This document shows, in pieces, positions 34,970-44,977 of a stretch of 64,000 nt of DNA. Within the stretch, counting starts at the first letter, position 1. Each line of letters starts with the position of its first letter. The position numbers were made by a program, and so were the translations under genes. The notes beneath the pieces were generated by a model. The model made no database searches. It was not told the origin of the DNA and was given only the letters and a program-made list of their open reading frames with translations. Location of the stretch: positions 1 to 64,000 of the forward strand of contig CAKSAN010000011.1 of NCBI GenBank assembly GCA_934436435.1. The letters are read 5' to 3'. The stretch is from an uncultured Acetatifactor sp. (GTDB lineage Bacteria; Bacillota; Clostridia; Lachnospirales; Lachnospiraceae).

Positions 34970-37468
34970 TTATCTGTTCTCGTTTACATAGACCTGAACG
35001 CGGCTCTGAATGATCGCTGCCACATCCTTCGCACTCTTCTGACCGGAGAAATATGCTCCCGCCTCCTCGTTGATGATATTGTTGATCGCCTCGTTGTAGT
35101 ATCCGCTTCTGTTAATACTCTCCACAAAGCTTACGATCTTATCCGCCTGCTCTTTGGTCATCTGCGGCAGAACGATCTCTTCCCCATTGATGTAATAGGT
35201 ATCATCATATTCTACCTTGTTGCCATTCTCATCCAGATAGAATGGCTTTTCCATGGCCTTATTTACGTTATCCTCAAAGGAACTGCGCAGTACGGGCAGA
35301 TTGTATTCCTGATCCTGCACCTGATCCTGATAGTCCTTCGTCAAGTAATAGCGTATGAAGTTCCATGCGCCTTCCAGGTTCTTAGACTTGGCAGACAACG
35401 CATAGGTCACATTCCCGGATCTTAAAATGGAGCCATTGTCCCCATCTGTCGGGAATCCGACGAAGCTGACATCCTCTCCGATCACACCGTTGATCTCACG
35501 GTTCAGGTCTCCGATAGAACTGATGGTAACATTGTCTAACAGTGTCCGGTTCTCACGGAACTGGGATTCATAGTTGTTCCAGTAATCTTCCCAGAAATCC
35601 TCCGGATAGTCCTGTGGCAGTTCTGCGGCAAATGTCAGCATTGCCACAAAATTATCACTATCAAAGTTGCATTTACCGGTAGTCACATCTACAAAATCAT
35701 TCCCACAGAAGCCCATCATCATATTCAGGAAATCACCCTGAAGCACGGTATCACCGAAAATGGACGGATTGTCAGGCAGGCTGGCCTGAACTGCCTCCAG
35801 TTCCTCCATGGTGATGGCAGTACGGTCACCGAAAACGGACTGCTTGCCGAGCATGGTGCAGACATAGAAGGAAGGAATCACATAATATAGTTTTCCGTTT
35901 ACCCGGTAGGCATCCCAGACATTCTGCAGATACTCATTCTGCGACAATTCCTCATCCTTTGCAATCAGGTCATCCACATTGGCGATCAGTCCCTTGGAGA
36001 TATAACTTTCCATGGTCATATTATAATTCACGATCAGAATGTCCGGCATATTTCCGGAGATAATATCGTTGTTCAACTGTTTGTTACCAAGATTATAGTC
36101 CTCGGAAGTATTATAGGTACTATAATCTTTGACTACGATACGATAGTCCTCGCTGGCCTTATTATAGTCTACCACTCTCTTCCTGAGATTCCAGTCAATA
36201 TACTCCCCTGCCAGTACCAGTACCGCTTTGTCCTTGATGTCCTCCGGCTTCACATGGGTGAACAGACCTCCCCTGGTACTGCCATCCTGATAATCATTAT
36301 AGAAACCGATAAATTCTTCCTCACTCAGCATGACAAATTGGGCCATACTGTTCGTAGACAGATCAGAATTAATGTAGCTCATGATCTGTGTGGATTCCGC
36401 TTTCTGAATATCATAGCGGTACAGACCGTAATCATTGGAATAGTACAACGTATTCTCATCACCGGATACCAGATTGTAATAGCCTCCGTTGGAAATTGCC
36501 TCTGACAGCTTAATGCCTTCCGAAATCTCGTCCGTTGCGGGATCATAGGAAGCAATATACATATCACTGTAAGTTTCCGTATCCCAGTACGTGATCTGGC
36601 ATTTTCCATCGGCGGTCAGACCGGCGCGATTGCCGTTTCCGAGAATATCCGCCACATCCTGGGGAATGTCCTTCAGATCTGTCAGTTCTCCCTCCGGAGT
36701 CACTGTACATTTCTTCCAGGAATCTCCGCTTAATACGAGCGTCACGGAACCGTCCTCATTAAGTATCATGTCATAGATCCAGGTGTAGCTATCTTCCTTT
36801 TCTGCCAGCAGATTCGTCAAATCTGTCTCCCGGACGATATTGCCGTCCGTATCCCAGCATAACAACGCATACTGACTGTCGCTGACGTACTCATCTCCCA
36901 CATAGCTTTCCTTGTAGAAATTACGAATTCCGTAGACAGTGCCATCCGTTCCGATTGCTTCTCTTCCCAGATTCGTACTCATATAGGAATAGTCGTTAGC
37001 AGGCGCATCCATGACATCCATGGTCGCCGCTGCCATCGCTTCTTCTGTCAGTGCCACCGCACTGCCATCCCCATTATCTGAGGGGGTATCCTCTCCGGTG
37101 GAAGGCTCAGGCGTCGCCGGGGCTTCGCCCTCTTTCCACAACGGCAGATCCACCGTACGGATCAGTGTGCCGTCCGTTTTCAGCGTTGCCATTTTCACAT
37201 CCGTTTCCACATATTCTCCGGAATAATCATATAGTTCATACAGAAAATACACCGTATCTCCCTGCCGGGTCAGCAGGTCAACTCCCATATCAACTGTATC
37301 CACCCCCAGATCCAGAGGCTGCTCTTTAAATACATACTGCTTCGCCAGATTCGGATCCGATGCACTGCTGCCTCCGTTTTCGTTACCGCCCTTTCCACAG
37401 GCGGTCAATCCTGCGATCATTGCCAGTGTCACTGCCAGACTGACGATTCGTTTTCCTTTCTTTTTCAT
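34970..37468 (-). CDS. Large extracellular solute-binding lipoprotein (distal)
   Basis: A family 1 type binding protein of unusual size, 832 residues. It has a lipoprotein signal (Cys24 in LTAC), an N-terminal region of about 400 residues with repeated strand motifs (DTVYFLYELYD, TVYGIRNFY, TLYYSNDYGLYRYD) that reads like a beta-propeller, and a C-terminal solute-binding domain (about 430-832, NDIISGNMPDILIVNY). It ends KSAKDVAAIIQSRVQVYVNENR, almost the same end as the first gene of the operon, so the two are paralogues. Ligand unknown; sugars or peptides are both possible. AAGGAG precedes the ATG. Last gene of a six-gene unit. Confidence 0.85.
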   Translation of the reverse strand: MKKKGKRIVSLAVTLAMIAGLTACGKGGNENGGSSASDPNLAKQYVFKEQPLDLGVDTVDMGVDLLTRQGDTVYFLYELYDYSGEYVETDVKMATLKTDGTLIRTVDLPLWKEGEAPATPEPSTGEDTPSDNGDGSAVALTEEAMAAATMDVMDAPANDYSYMSTNLGREAIGTDGTVYGIRNFYKESYVGDEYVSDSQYALLCWDTDGNIVRETDLTNLLAEKEDSYTWIYDMILNEDGSVTLVLSGDSWKKCTVTPEGELTDLKDIPQDVADILGNGNRAGLTADGKCQITYWDTETYSDMYIASYDPATDEISEGIKLSEAISNGGYYNLVSGDENTLYYSNDYGLYRYDIQKAESTQIMSYINSDLSTNSMAQFVMLSEEEFIGFYNDYQDGSTRGGLFTHVKPEDIKDKAVLVLAGEYIDWNLRKRVVDYNKASEDYRIVVKDYSTYNTSEDYNLGNKQLNNDIISGNMPDILIVNYNMTMESYISKGLIANVDDLIAKDEELSQNEYLQNVWDAYRVNGKLYYVIPSFYVCTMLGKQSVFGDRTAITMEELEAVQASLPDNPSIFGDTVLQGDFLNMMMGFCGNDFVDVTTGKCNFDSDNFVAMLTFAAELPQDYPEDFWEDYWNNYESQFRENRTLLDNVTISSIGDLNREINGVIGEDVSFVGFPTDGDNGSILRSGNVTYALSAKSKNLEGAWNFIRYYLTKDYQDQVQDQEYNLPVLRSSFEDNVNKAMEKPFYLDENGNKVEYDDTYYINGEEIVLPQMTKEQADKIVSFVESINRSGYYNEAINNIINEEAGAYFSGQKSAKDVAAIIQSRVQVYVNENR

Positions 37469-37489
37469 TCTCCCTCTCCTTTTTATTGG

Positions 37490-38761
37490 TTATTCTTCTG
37501 TCGATTTTGTGCTTTCCGTTTCCGCAGCCGCCTGTTCTCCTACTGTCTTTCCTTCTTCCGGTTCTGCTTCTGCCGGATCTACGGGCTTTACTCCGTCTGC
37601 CTGCTCATCCGTAAGCCAGGTAAACTGGCTGTCCTTGTAGGGATCCTCTTCCAGTTCCCTCTCCAGTTCCTCCAGAACATCCGTCTCCCTGTGGGAGTGT
37701 TTCTTCTCTCTGCGGCGTTCCGCAGCTCTCTCCAGCTTATCCTTGCCGGCGTTCCATACATCTTTCAAGGTCCAGCCCTTATGTCTCCACCAGTGAATAA
37801 AGGTCCAGAGTACCGTAACTATGGGATAGAGCAGCAACAGCAGCATAAATACGGTGAGCAGTGCGATAATATCCTCATAGCCTCTGGCCAGATTCTCCCA
37901 GTAGGGGTAGATAATGGCCTTGCCATTCATGGAACGGGTGCCGAACTTGAGGATCGTCTGAAACCGGTTCACCAGGGAATATCTGGAAGTGTTCTCTACG
38001 ATCTCCAGATTTTTCTCATCCACACCGATCCCCTCTTTTACTTTGTCATAGGCAAAGCCGCTGACCGGGTTCGGCATGACGATCTCATAATGATTGATGC
38101 CGTTATCGGTGCCGTAGGCAGCCAGCGTCTCATAAGACACATAGACCACCGTGGAATCCAGCCCCGCCGCCTTATCCATTCTGCTGTCCGGTCGTCTGAC
38201 CACTCCGGTGACAATATGGGGCACATTGCCGATATATACGGTCATTCCCACCACATCATTGGAACCGAACAGCTGCCATGCAGCATCCTGATCGATAATG
38301 CAGTAATCCTGCATCAGATCATTTCCCGAAAAATAAGATCCAGTGACCAGCTTCAGCGGGTGAAACAGGAAAAAATCTCCGCCGATACCGATGGCATTGG
38401 CATCCAGTGTGCTTTTCCCGTTGACCAGTGTGATCTTGCCGTCCGCACTGTAGGCATCCACCCAGAGTCTCGCGCTGGGATTCTCTGAAGTTTCCGTGAT
38501 GGACGCTTCCTGAAGCACATTTTTCAGGGAATATTCAAAGCTTTTAATGGTATCTTCCGTCACTTCCGCCTTCGGGGAAAAGAAGCAGCTCACCTGTGCC
38601 GCATCTTTATTCTCACTCCAGCGCCAGGCCATCCGCTGGGCATCCTGCGCATTCGCCAGATGGTTGGTCCAGCCAAGCAAAAGAAGGAACAGAAGGAAGG
38701 ATACTGCTGCGCTGATATACCATATGCACTTTTTTTTATTCTGTATTCGAATCCGAAACAT
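37490..38761 (-). CDS. MacB-like periplasmic-core membrane protein without FtsX domain
   Basis: A 423-residue protein with one N-terminal span (about 13-30), an extracellular region of about 260 residues resembling the MacB periplasmic core (LVTGSYFSGNDLMQDYCIIDQDAAWQLFGSNDVVGMTVYIG, then HIVTGVVRRPD), one further span (about 298-323), and a charged cytoplasmic tail of 100 residues rich in Glu, Arg and Lys. True MacB permeases have four spans with an FtsX domain; here the C-terminal three are missing and no ATPase is fused or adjacent. Encoded after the HlyD-like adaptor, its expected partner. Confidence 0.75.
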   Translation of the reverse strand: MFRIRIQNKKKCIWYISAAVSFLLFLLLLGWTNHLANAQDAQRMAWRWSENKDAAQVSCFFSPKAEVTEDTIKSFEYSLKNVLQEASITETSENPSARLWVDAYSADGKITLVNGKSTLDANAIGIGGDFFLFHPLKLVTGSYFSGNDLMQDYCIIDQDAAWQLFGSNDVVGMTVYIGNVPHIVTGVVRRPDSRMDKAAGLDSTVVYVSYETLAAYGTDNGINHYEIVMPNPVSGFAYDKVKEGIGVDEKNLEIVENTSRYSLVNRFQTILKFGTRSMNGKAIIYPYWENLARGYEDIIALLTVFMLLLLLYPIVTVLWTFIHWWRHKGWTLKDVWNAGKDKLERAAERRREKKHSHRETDVLEELERELEEDPYKDSQFTWLTDEQADGVKPVDPAEAEPEEGKTVGEQAAAETESTKSTEE

Positions 38762-38807
38762 ATAATCTGTTTCTTCCTTCCTGATAAAATTCTGTCAGTC
38801 GAAACAA

Positions 38808-40526
38808 TTATGAATTGTTCGCCAGTCTCACTAACTTGCCTGCCTCTACCGGCTGGGTGGAAGTCGTAATGACAAACTCATAACCATATAAGGCTCCGCT
38901 GATTGCCGACTGGGTATCATCGCTTGCCAGCACTTCCACATCCACACGGGTGGCCACATAACGGTTGCCCAGGGGGCTGCTCTTGGATTCCACGATCAGG
39001 ATGAACTTACCGTTGCTGTCCTCACGGATGGCACTGTTGGGTACGATCAGGTCGTAGTTCGCACTCTTCTGTCCCACGGATACATTTAAGGACTGTCCGG
39101 GTGTCACTTCATCTCCGGTGATATCAAAGGTCAGCAGCTTCTTCTGTCCGGGATCTGTGGTATCCGGCTTGATGCTGGCCAGGGTAATATCCATATCACT
39201 GTATCTCCAGGAATTCACCAGGTCTGCCTTATCTCCCACGGAAAGTCTCTTCGCCTGATCATTGGTCACGGAGAAGCTCATGGTAAAGCCCTTACCCTCC
39301 GGCTGCATGGTCACCAGTGCGGTGTCCGGCTGCGCCTCGTCTCCTGCCTTCACAGTTACACTGGTAATGGTTCCCGAGATCGGAGCCTCAATGCTGGCAC
39401 CTACCGCCTTTGCCTGCATTTCTGCGATGTCATCTCTCTGCTTCTGGAGCGTGTCTAACTGATAATCCAGATTCAGTTCCGAGGAAATGTCCTTCAATAA
39501 CTGTTCCTTGGTATCCTGTGCTGCTTTCAGCTGAATATTGCGTTTGTCTAATTCCGTCTGCCAGTTCTGGGTCTGTACGGTCAGGGAACTGGTACTGTTC
39601 TCCTTGCTGTTCTGCTTATCCGCCAGTGCCTTATTGGCATCCGCCAGTGCTTTTACCTTTTCGTCGTATGCCTTCACTTTATCCGGATTATTGTTGATAA
39701 AGTTCTGTTTTTCATTGATCAGATCCTGATAACGGTCTCTGTTTCTTACCGCCAGATTATATTCGTCTTCGGTTACCTGGTTGCTATAATCTCCATCAGA
39801 TACAGAGCTTGCGATATTCTCATTGTATTTGTCGATCGTAGCCTGGCAGGTGGCCTGTGCTGCCTGCCACTCACTGATCTTATCCTTGGCAATCTTGATC
39901 TCATCACTGTTTAATGCCGCCTGCGCCACACTGACCTTGTTCTGCTCGGAACTGGTATCCGGTGTTCCACCGGCATCCACATTCACCTGCGCCGCCTTCA
40001 GCTGATTGATGGCTGCGGTGGCTTCATCCACCTGCTTCTGCCACTTGTCGATCTCCGCTTCCGCTGCCACGATACGGTTCTGATAAGTATAGACAGAAGC
40101 CACATTGCCATTCTGTACATTCTGGAAGGTGGAATTGGAAATATCACCGGACAACAGCGCCAGTTCAAAGTCCAGCATCGCCTTATCCAATGCTGCCTGG
40201 GCATCGGTCAGTTCCTTACTTTCCTTATCTTCCAATAAAAGCAGCGGATCCCCCTTCTCCACCTTATCCCCGGTCTTCACCAGGACACTGGAGATTGTGC
40301 GTGTCTCACTGATTTTCACATTATAAGGATCTCCGCTCTCCACCGTACCGGTGCCGCGGATCTTCGCCGTAATGGTACCAGACTGTACATACTGTGCTGC
40401 CACTTCCGGAAGGGAATAGTTCATAAATGTATTGGAAAAAAATGTCAGCACCAACATTACAGACAAGAATATAATGGCTGCATTTTTTACCCATTCTCTT
40501 CTCTTTTTTCCACCGTTCTCGTTCAT
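38808..40526 (-). CDS. HlyD/MacA-like efflux adaptor
   Basis: A membrane-fusion-type adaptor of 572 residues. One N-terminal span (about 14-33), a biotinyl-lipoyl-like half (about 45-105, GTGTVESGDPYNVKISETRTISSVLVKTGDKVEKGDPLLLLEDKE), a very long coiled coil (about 105-375), the second half (IEAPISGTITSVTVKAGDEAQPDTALVTM) and beta-barrel domains. In Gram-positive bacteria such proteins work with MacB-type ABC exporters. Here the neighbours are a reduced MacB-like protein and sugar-type permeases, which is unexpected. GAGGAG precedes the ATG; 54 bp separate it from the permease gene. Confidence 0.87.
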   Translation of the reverse strand: MNENGGKKRREWVKNAAIIFLSVMLVLTFFSNTFMNYSLPEVAAQYVQSGTITAKIRGTGTVESGDPYNVKISETRTISSVLVKTGDKVEKGDPLLLLEDKESKELTDAQAALDKAMLDFELALLSGDISNSTFQNVQNGNVASVYTYQNRIVAAEAEIDKWQKQVDEATAAINQLKAAQVNVDAGGTPDTSSEQNKVSVAQAALNSDEIKIAKDKISEWQAAQATCQATIDKYNENIASSVSDGDYSNQVTEDEYNLAVRNRDRYQDLINEKQNFINNNPDKVKAYDEKVKALADANKALADKQNSKENSTSSLTVQTQNWQTELDKRNIQLKAAQDTKEQLLKDISSELNLDYQLDTLQKQRDDIAEMQAKAVGASIEAPISGTITSVTVKAGDEAQPDTALVTMQPEGKGFTMSFSVTNDQAKRLSVGDKADLVNSWRYSDMDITLASIKPDTTDPGQKKLLTFDITGDEVTPGQSLNVSVGQKSANYDLIVPNSAIREDSNGKFILIVESKSSPLGNRYVATRVDVEVLASDDTQSAISGALYGYEFVITTSTQPVEAGKLVRLANNS

Positions 40527-40580
40527 TGTCGTTCTCCTCTATCCTTCACTTTCTATTTGTGATCTGTCTGTTTTCCTGTC

Positions 40581-41558
40581 TTATCCCTTGACACCGCCCT
40601 GATAGGTAATACCGTCTACCAGATATTCTTCTCCGTAGAGGAATACCAGGAGGCTTGGCACCATATAGATCGTGGCTACCGCAAAGGCCAGTCCGATCTC
40701 TCCGGAGTTGATCTTGCTTAAAAATACGGACAGGGGATGCATCTCCGCATCCGATAACAGGATCAGGGGCTGTTCTACCATGTTCCAGTAATCAATGAAT
40801 ACCAGAATGGCCGCCGAGCATAGCGCACCTTTACACAGGGGCATGCAGATCAGCCGGTAAATCTGCCACTCTCCGGCGCCGTCGATCTGTGCCGCCTCCA
40901 TGACTCCCACCGGGATCCTCTTCATAAATTTCGTCAGCAGATACACCGCGAAGGGAGAAAAGATTCCGGGAAGCCAGATTGCCCAATAGGAATTCAGTAT
41001 ATTCAGCCATTCCGCCACCAGATAATTGGGTACCAGTGTTACCTGATAGGGCATCAGCATCAGTATCACATAGGAGAAAAACACCAGCGACCTTAGTTTT
41101 CCCGTGTACCTTGCAAACCCGTAGGATGCCAGCGATGCCACCAACAACTGAAAGAACACGATAGGTCCCACCAGAATCACGGAATTCCAGAACTTCAGCA
41201 GATATTCCGGGCTTTTTAACAGCACCGTGGAGTACTGGCTGAAGGATACGATATCCGGGATAAATTTCAAATTCACCTTTTCAGAAATATAGACCTTGCC
41301 GCCCTTATCATTTGTGGCAAATACCGAACCATAATTCGCTGATATCTCCGAAGATGACATGAAAGAATTGGTGATCGTCAGAACGATCGGCATCAGGAAC
41401 AGTATGGCAAAAAAGGCTGCGATCACTGTTGCTATGCTGATGCGGATATTTTCAAATAGTTTTTTTCTGCGTTTATACCCGGCCGCCCTCTTCGCCTCCT
41501 GCGAAGCAGGTCTTCTGGATGGAGCTTTTGCCGGTGTACCTGTGTTGTTCTGCTCCAT
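40581..41558 (-). CDS. Carbohydrate-type ABC permease, MalG-like
   Basis: A 325-residue inner membrane permease of the MalG family. Six spans, the first at about 38-60 after a basic N-terminus; the coupling motif is MEAAQIDGAGEWQIYRLICMPLCKGAL (EAA..DGA). The C-terminal EEYLVDGITYQGGVKG is the canonical MalG end. Its ATG shares one base with the stop of the MalF-like gene (TGATG). Importers of this family usually use a shared MsmX-type ATPase encoded elsewhere; none is present here. Confidence 0.9.
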   Translation of the reverse strand: MEQNNTGTPAKAPSRRPASQEAKRAAGYKRRKKLFENIRISIATVIAAFFAILFLMPIVLTITNSFMSSSEISANYGSVFATNDKGGKVYISEKVNLKFIPDIVSFSQYSTVLLKSPEYLLKFWNSVILVGPIVFFQLLVASLASYGFARYTGKLRSLVFFSYVILMLMPYQVTLVPNYLVAEWLNILNSYWAIWLPGIFSPFAVYLLTKFMKRIPVGVMEAAQIDGAGEWQIYRLICMPLCKGALCSAAILVFIDYWNMVEQPLILLSDAEMHPLSVFLSKINSGEIGLAFAVATIYMVPSLLVFLYGEEYLVDGITYQGGVKG

Positions 41559-42469
41559 CAGCCTTCCACATCCTTTCCAAAATGATTCTCCACCGCGAAC
41601 AGAAGTCCGATGATCACAACCATGACGAGAGACATCAGTATCGCTGCTGCTGACAGCGTCTGATAATCCAGACTCTTGAACTTATTGTTCATGAAATGCT
41701 GCAGCATATAGATGGAATCGTAAGGATAATCCGTGGTCAGCAGATAGATCTCACGGAAGATCTTAAATGAGCTGATCAAGGACATGATCGTCACAAACAA
41801 AAAAGTCGAGGACAGATACCGGATCTTGATGTAAAAAAAGGTCTGCAGCGGTGTTGCGCTCTCCAGTCTCGCCACCTCCAGCAGATCATTGGGAATGCTG
41901 GCCAGGGCTGCCATGAACAGGATCATATTATATCCAAGATTCTTCCACAAAAACAGGATTACGATAACAATGATGGAATAACTGGACTTCAGCCAGTCAA
42001 TCTTCTCTACGCCGAAGACTCCCAGAAGATCATTGACTGCACCGTTATAATGAAACAATACCTGCCAGATCAACACGATGGAGGCTACCGGTACCATCAT
42101 GGGGCTTAAGAAAAACGTACGAAACTGGCTCCGGAACGGAAGTTTGGATTCCAATACAATGGCAAGCAGCAGGGACAATACCACTGCCAACGGTACGGCA
42201 ATGGCCGAGAACACAGCGGTATTATGTACCGCTGTACGGAAAGCGGCATTCTGCACTACATTTCTAAAGTTGTCTAAAAAGACAAAATTCATACTGATGG
42301 GATTGTCCACCAGGGAATAAAAGATCACAACCAGAAAGGGTAGAAAAAAGAACGCAAGAACTCCAAGGAAGCTGGGGGCTATAAAAAGCCCCGAGCTCCT
42401 CTTGAGTTTTCGCATTCTTCTATCTAATTTGTGATGCTTACGCGTATGTTTCACATGCTGTCTGCTCAC
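41558..42469 (-). CDS. Carbohydrate-type ABC permease, MalF-like
   Basis: A 303-residue permease pairing with the MalG-like protein. It begins with a very basic segment (about 1-25), then SSGLFIAPSFLGVLAFFFLPFLVVIFYSLVD, typical of MalF/UgpA permeases, with six spans and a coupling loop ASIPNDLLEVARLESATPLQTFFYIKIRYL. The start appears to be GTG (complement of 42467-42469), with GGAAAGG about 11 nt upstream; a downstream ATG at codon 19 would remove only the basic segment. Confidence 0.88.
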   Translation of the reverse strand: MSRQHVKHTRKHHKLDRRMRKLKRSSGLFIAPSFLGVLAFFFLPFLVVIFYSLVDNPISMNFVFLDNFRNVVQNAAFRTAVHNTAVFSAIAVPLAVVLSLLLAIVLESKLPFRSQFRTFFLSPMMVPVASIVLIWQVLFHYNGAVNDLLGVFGVEKIDWLKSSYSIIVIVILFLWKNLGYNMILFMAALASIPNDLLEVARLESATPLQTFFYIKIRYLSSTFLFVTIMSLISSFKIFREIYLLTTDYPYDSIYMLQHFMNNKFKSLDYQTLSAAAILMSLVMVVIIGLLFAVENHFGKDVEG

Positions 42470-42488
42470 GATATTTTAAGCCTTTCCT

Positions 42489-44789
42489 TTATCTGTTTTC
42501 ATTCACATAGACCTTTACACGGCTCTGAATGACATTCGCCACATCCGCTGCGGATTTCTGGCCTTTGAAGAATGCTTCCGCTTCCTCCGTGATGATATTG
42601 GTGATCTCATCATTACCGGTTGCACTGGAAGGCTCAGCCACACTGATCAGATCCTGCAGGACTGCCACTTCCTCCTGTGTAGGTATATGATAGGAGTATT
42701 CCCAGTCTCCGTAGCTGATGCTGGAGGTACCGTCCTCCGGAATCGGATTCCCGTTCTCATCCAGGATCTGCTCACCGTTTTCATCCGTCATATATGTCAC
42801 ATTCATCGCCTTCTCCACCATGTCATCCAGCGCAGACTTTCTGGCGGGAAGTCCAAAGGAATATAAATTATCAAACGGCTGATTCAGGTAATTCTCAATA
42901 AATGCCCATGCGCCATCCTTATTGGAGGATTTGGCGGTAATCGCATACAGCTCACTGGCCTGCATATAAGTGCCGCTGCCACCGCCGGAGGTAGGATATC
43001 CGATATAGGTTACCGGCTCGCCGAACATAGCTTCCTCTTCCTGAATACTATTCAGCTGATAGATGCCTGTCATATTTAACAGTACTTCACCGGACTGGAT
43101 CTTCACCGGTGTAGATCTGTCATCATTCTGCCAGTCATACTCTTCGGGGAAGGTATTGACAAATTCCAGTACTTTCTGGAAATTTTCTGAATCAAAGCTG
43201 CACTTTCCTGTCTCCCAGTCAATATAGCTGTCCAGATCATAGGCTAACAGTGTGTACAGCATACCGCTCTTGGTCATGCCCTCAAACAGGGAAGCTCCTT
43301 CGTGCTGACCTGCATAGGCTATAATATCGTCAATGGTCCAGCCCTTCTTATCACCTACTTCGGAGGTCTTGCCGACGATGGTGCTTAAGGTGAAGCTCTT
43401 CGGAATTCCCACCAGTTTTCCGTCAAAGGTATAGCTGTCTACAATATTCTCAAAGAAATCATCCTTGCTTAATACACTGCTCTTCTCCAGATAAGGTGTC
43501 ATATCCTCAAATACACCCTTGGAAGCCAGTTCCTTGACATCCAGGTTAGACAGATCCAGGATATCCGGACATCCGGCTCCGGAGGTAATATCGTTGTTCA
43601 TGGCTGTAATGCCATCTGACCAGGAAGTATCGGTCCAGTTATTCTCATCAATATATGTTTTGATATTGACATGATATTCATTGCTCTGCTTGTTGAAGGC
43701 TACGGCTGCCGCCTGAAGGCTCTGAGAGGTATACAGGGTTCCGATCGTGATCTGGGACTTCTGTGCCACCTCACTGGCCTTGGTTCTGGTCAGCTTCACC
43801 AGGTCAGTTTCCCCTGTGTTCCAGTCATTGACCACTGCCAGGATCTTACCGTCTGCAGTGGCTGCGGCATAGTTGACATAGCTGCCGTTAATATCACTGT
43901 CCAGCCAGCTCAGTACTTCGGTAGTCTTCTGGTCTGCGAGACTATAGTCATACAGGACAGTATCCGTATTCACCAGGAGATCATTTTCTATTCCGGCACA
44001 TAATCCTCCGTTGCCATTCGTGTTCGGGAAGTTATCATATGTCTGTCCCAATGCTTTGCCGTCAAAGTCGATCTGGGATAGCTTCACATTGCCGGATTGG
44101 TCATAATAAGCCAGGTATACCTTGCCGTCTTTTGCTTTTCCCATGCCCTGGATCCACTGGCTGTCCGTCTGCACAGCTCCCTGAAATTGTCCGTCACTGC
44201 CAAACAGCCGGATCAGTGAATCGGAGCTGATATAAAATCTGCCCTGGTCGTCCAGGCACATGCTGCCCACATAGGAATTATTCTCATCCTGCTGCATGAT
44301 ATCCGTGATATCCTGTGCCATCAGCTCCGTACCGGATGCATCGTACTTGTGCAATACCGTTGTCTGCTGTGTATAAGCGTCATCACCTTCTGTGGCATTC
44401 CATTCAAATTCCGCAGTATAAATATTACCTTCTGTATCTACCTGCATGGAATAGATTCCACCGCCGTCAGCATTAATGGTGATCGGCAGGTCCTCACTGG
44501 AACCGTCTGTCAGCGAATAAGCTCCAAGCACAACCTTGCTCTCACCGGAAGCTTCATCCCATTGGTAATTTGTATAATACAGCTTATCCCCCTGTACTGT
44601 CATGTTGCTGTAGCTGGAATTCGTATTATCGTCCAGCTCCAGGTATTCGGGAACATATACATATTCCTTCTGTTCTGTCTGTCCCCCCGGATTCGTTCCA
44701 TCCTGCTTACCGCAGGCTGCAAGCGACATTGCCATAACGGATGCCAGCGCAATCGCAGTTGCTTTTCTGCCCCTTAAATTTTTTCTCAT
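42489..44789 (-). CDS. Large extracellular solute-binding lipoprotein (proximal)
   Basis: Paralogue of the last gene in the operon, 766 residues. Lipobox LAAC with Cys26, an N-terminal region of about 330 residues with propeller-like repeats (KLYYTNYQWDEASGE, GNIYTAEFEWNA, GRFYISSDSLIRLFGSDG, KVYLAYYDQSG), then a solute-binding domain (about 350-766). The end KSAADVANVIQSRVKVYVNENR is nearly that of the distal protein. First gene of the unit, directly upstream of the MalF-like permease, so it is the likely primary receptor. GAGGAG precedes the ATG. Confidence 0.87.
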   Translation of the reverse strand: MRKNLRGRKATAIALASVMAMSLAACGKQDGTNPGGQTEQKEYVYVPEYLELDDNTNSSYSNMTVQGDKLYYTNYQWDEASGESKVVLGAYSLTDGSSEDLPITINADGGGIYSMQVDTEGNIYTAEFEWNATEGDDAYTQQTTVLHKYDASGTELMAQDITDIMQQDENNSYVGSMCLDDQGRFYISSDSLIRLFGSDGQFQGAVQTDSQWIQGMGKAKDGKVYLAYYDQSGNVKLSQIDFDGKALGQTYDNFPNTNGNGGLCAGIENDLLVNTDTVLYDYSLADQKTTEVLSWLDSDINGSYVNYAAATADGKILAVVNDWNTGETDLVKLTRTKASEVAQKSQITIGTLYTSQSLQAAAVAFNKQSNEYHVNIKTYIDENNWTDTSWSDGITAMNNDITSGAGCPDILDLSNLDVKELASKGVFEDMTPYLEKSSVLSKDDFFENIVDSYTFDGKLVGIPKSFTLSTIVGKTSEVGDKKGWTIDDIIAYAGQHEGASLFEGMTKSGMLYTLLAYDLDSYIDWETGKCSFDSENFQKVLEFVNTFPEEYDWQNDDRSTPVKIQSGEVLLNMTGIYQLNSIQEEEAMFGEPVTYIGYPTSGGGSGTYMQASELYAITAKSSNKDGAWAFIENYLNQPFDNLYSFGLPARKSALDDMVEKAMNVTYMTDENGEQILDENGNPIPEDGTSSISYGDWEYSYHIPTQEEVAVLQDLISVAEPSSATGNDEITNIITEEAEAFFKGQKSAADVANVIQSRVKVYVNENR

Positions 44790-44885
44790 ACATTTTTCTC
44801 CTCTTTATTACGGTCTGTAATGCTACGGGTTCCCCCTGACAGCAAGTTCTACGGAACATTCCATATTTCCTGCTTATCTATGCAC

Positions 44886-44891
44886 ATTATA
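44886..44891 (-). promoter_or_regulatory. -10 box of hybrid transporter operon
   Basis: Consensus TATAAT on the minus strand about 100 bp before the first gene; no good -35 box, suggesting an activator is needed. Confidence 0.45.
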
Positions 44892-44947
44892 CCCTATTTC
44901 CATAGTAAAAGCATCTTAAGAATTTATGAACTTAGCTTACGATTTAC

Positions 44948-44977
44948 AAAAAAGGTATAGGCCCCAAGACCTATACC
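44948..44977 (-). terminator. Terminator of PHP gene
   Basis: GGTATAGG/CCTATACC (44954-44961, 44970-44977) followed by six Ts on the minus strand; the stem includes the stop codon. Confidence 0.85.
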
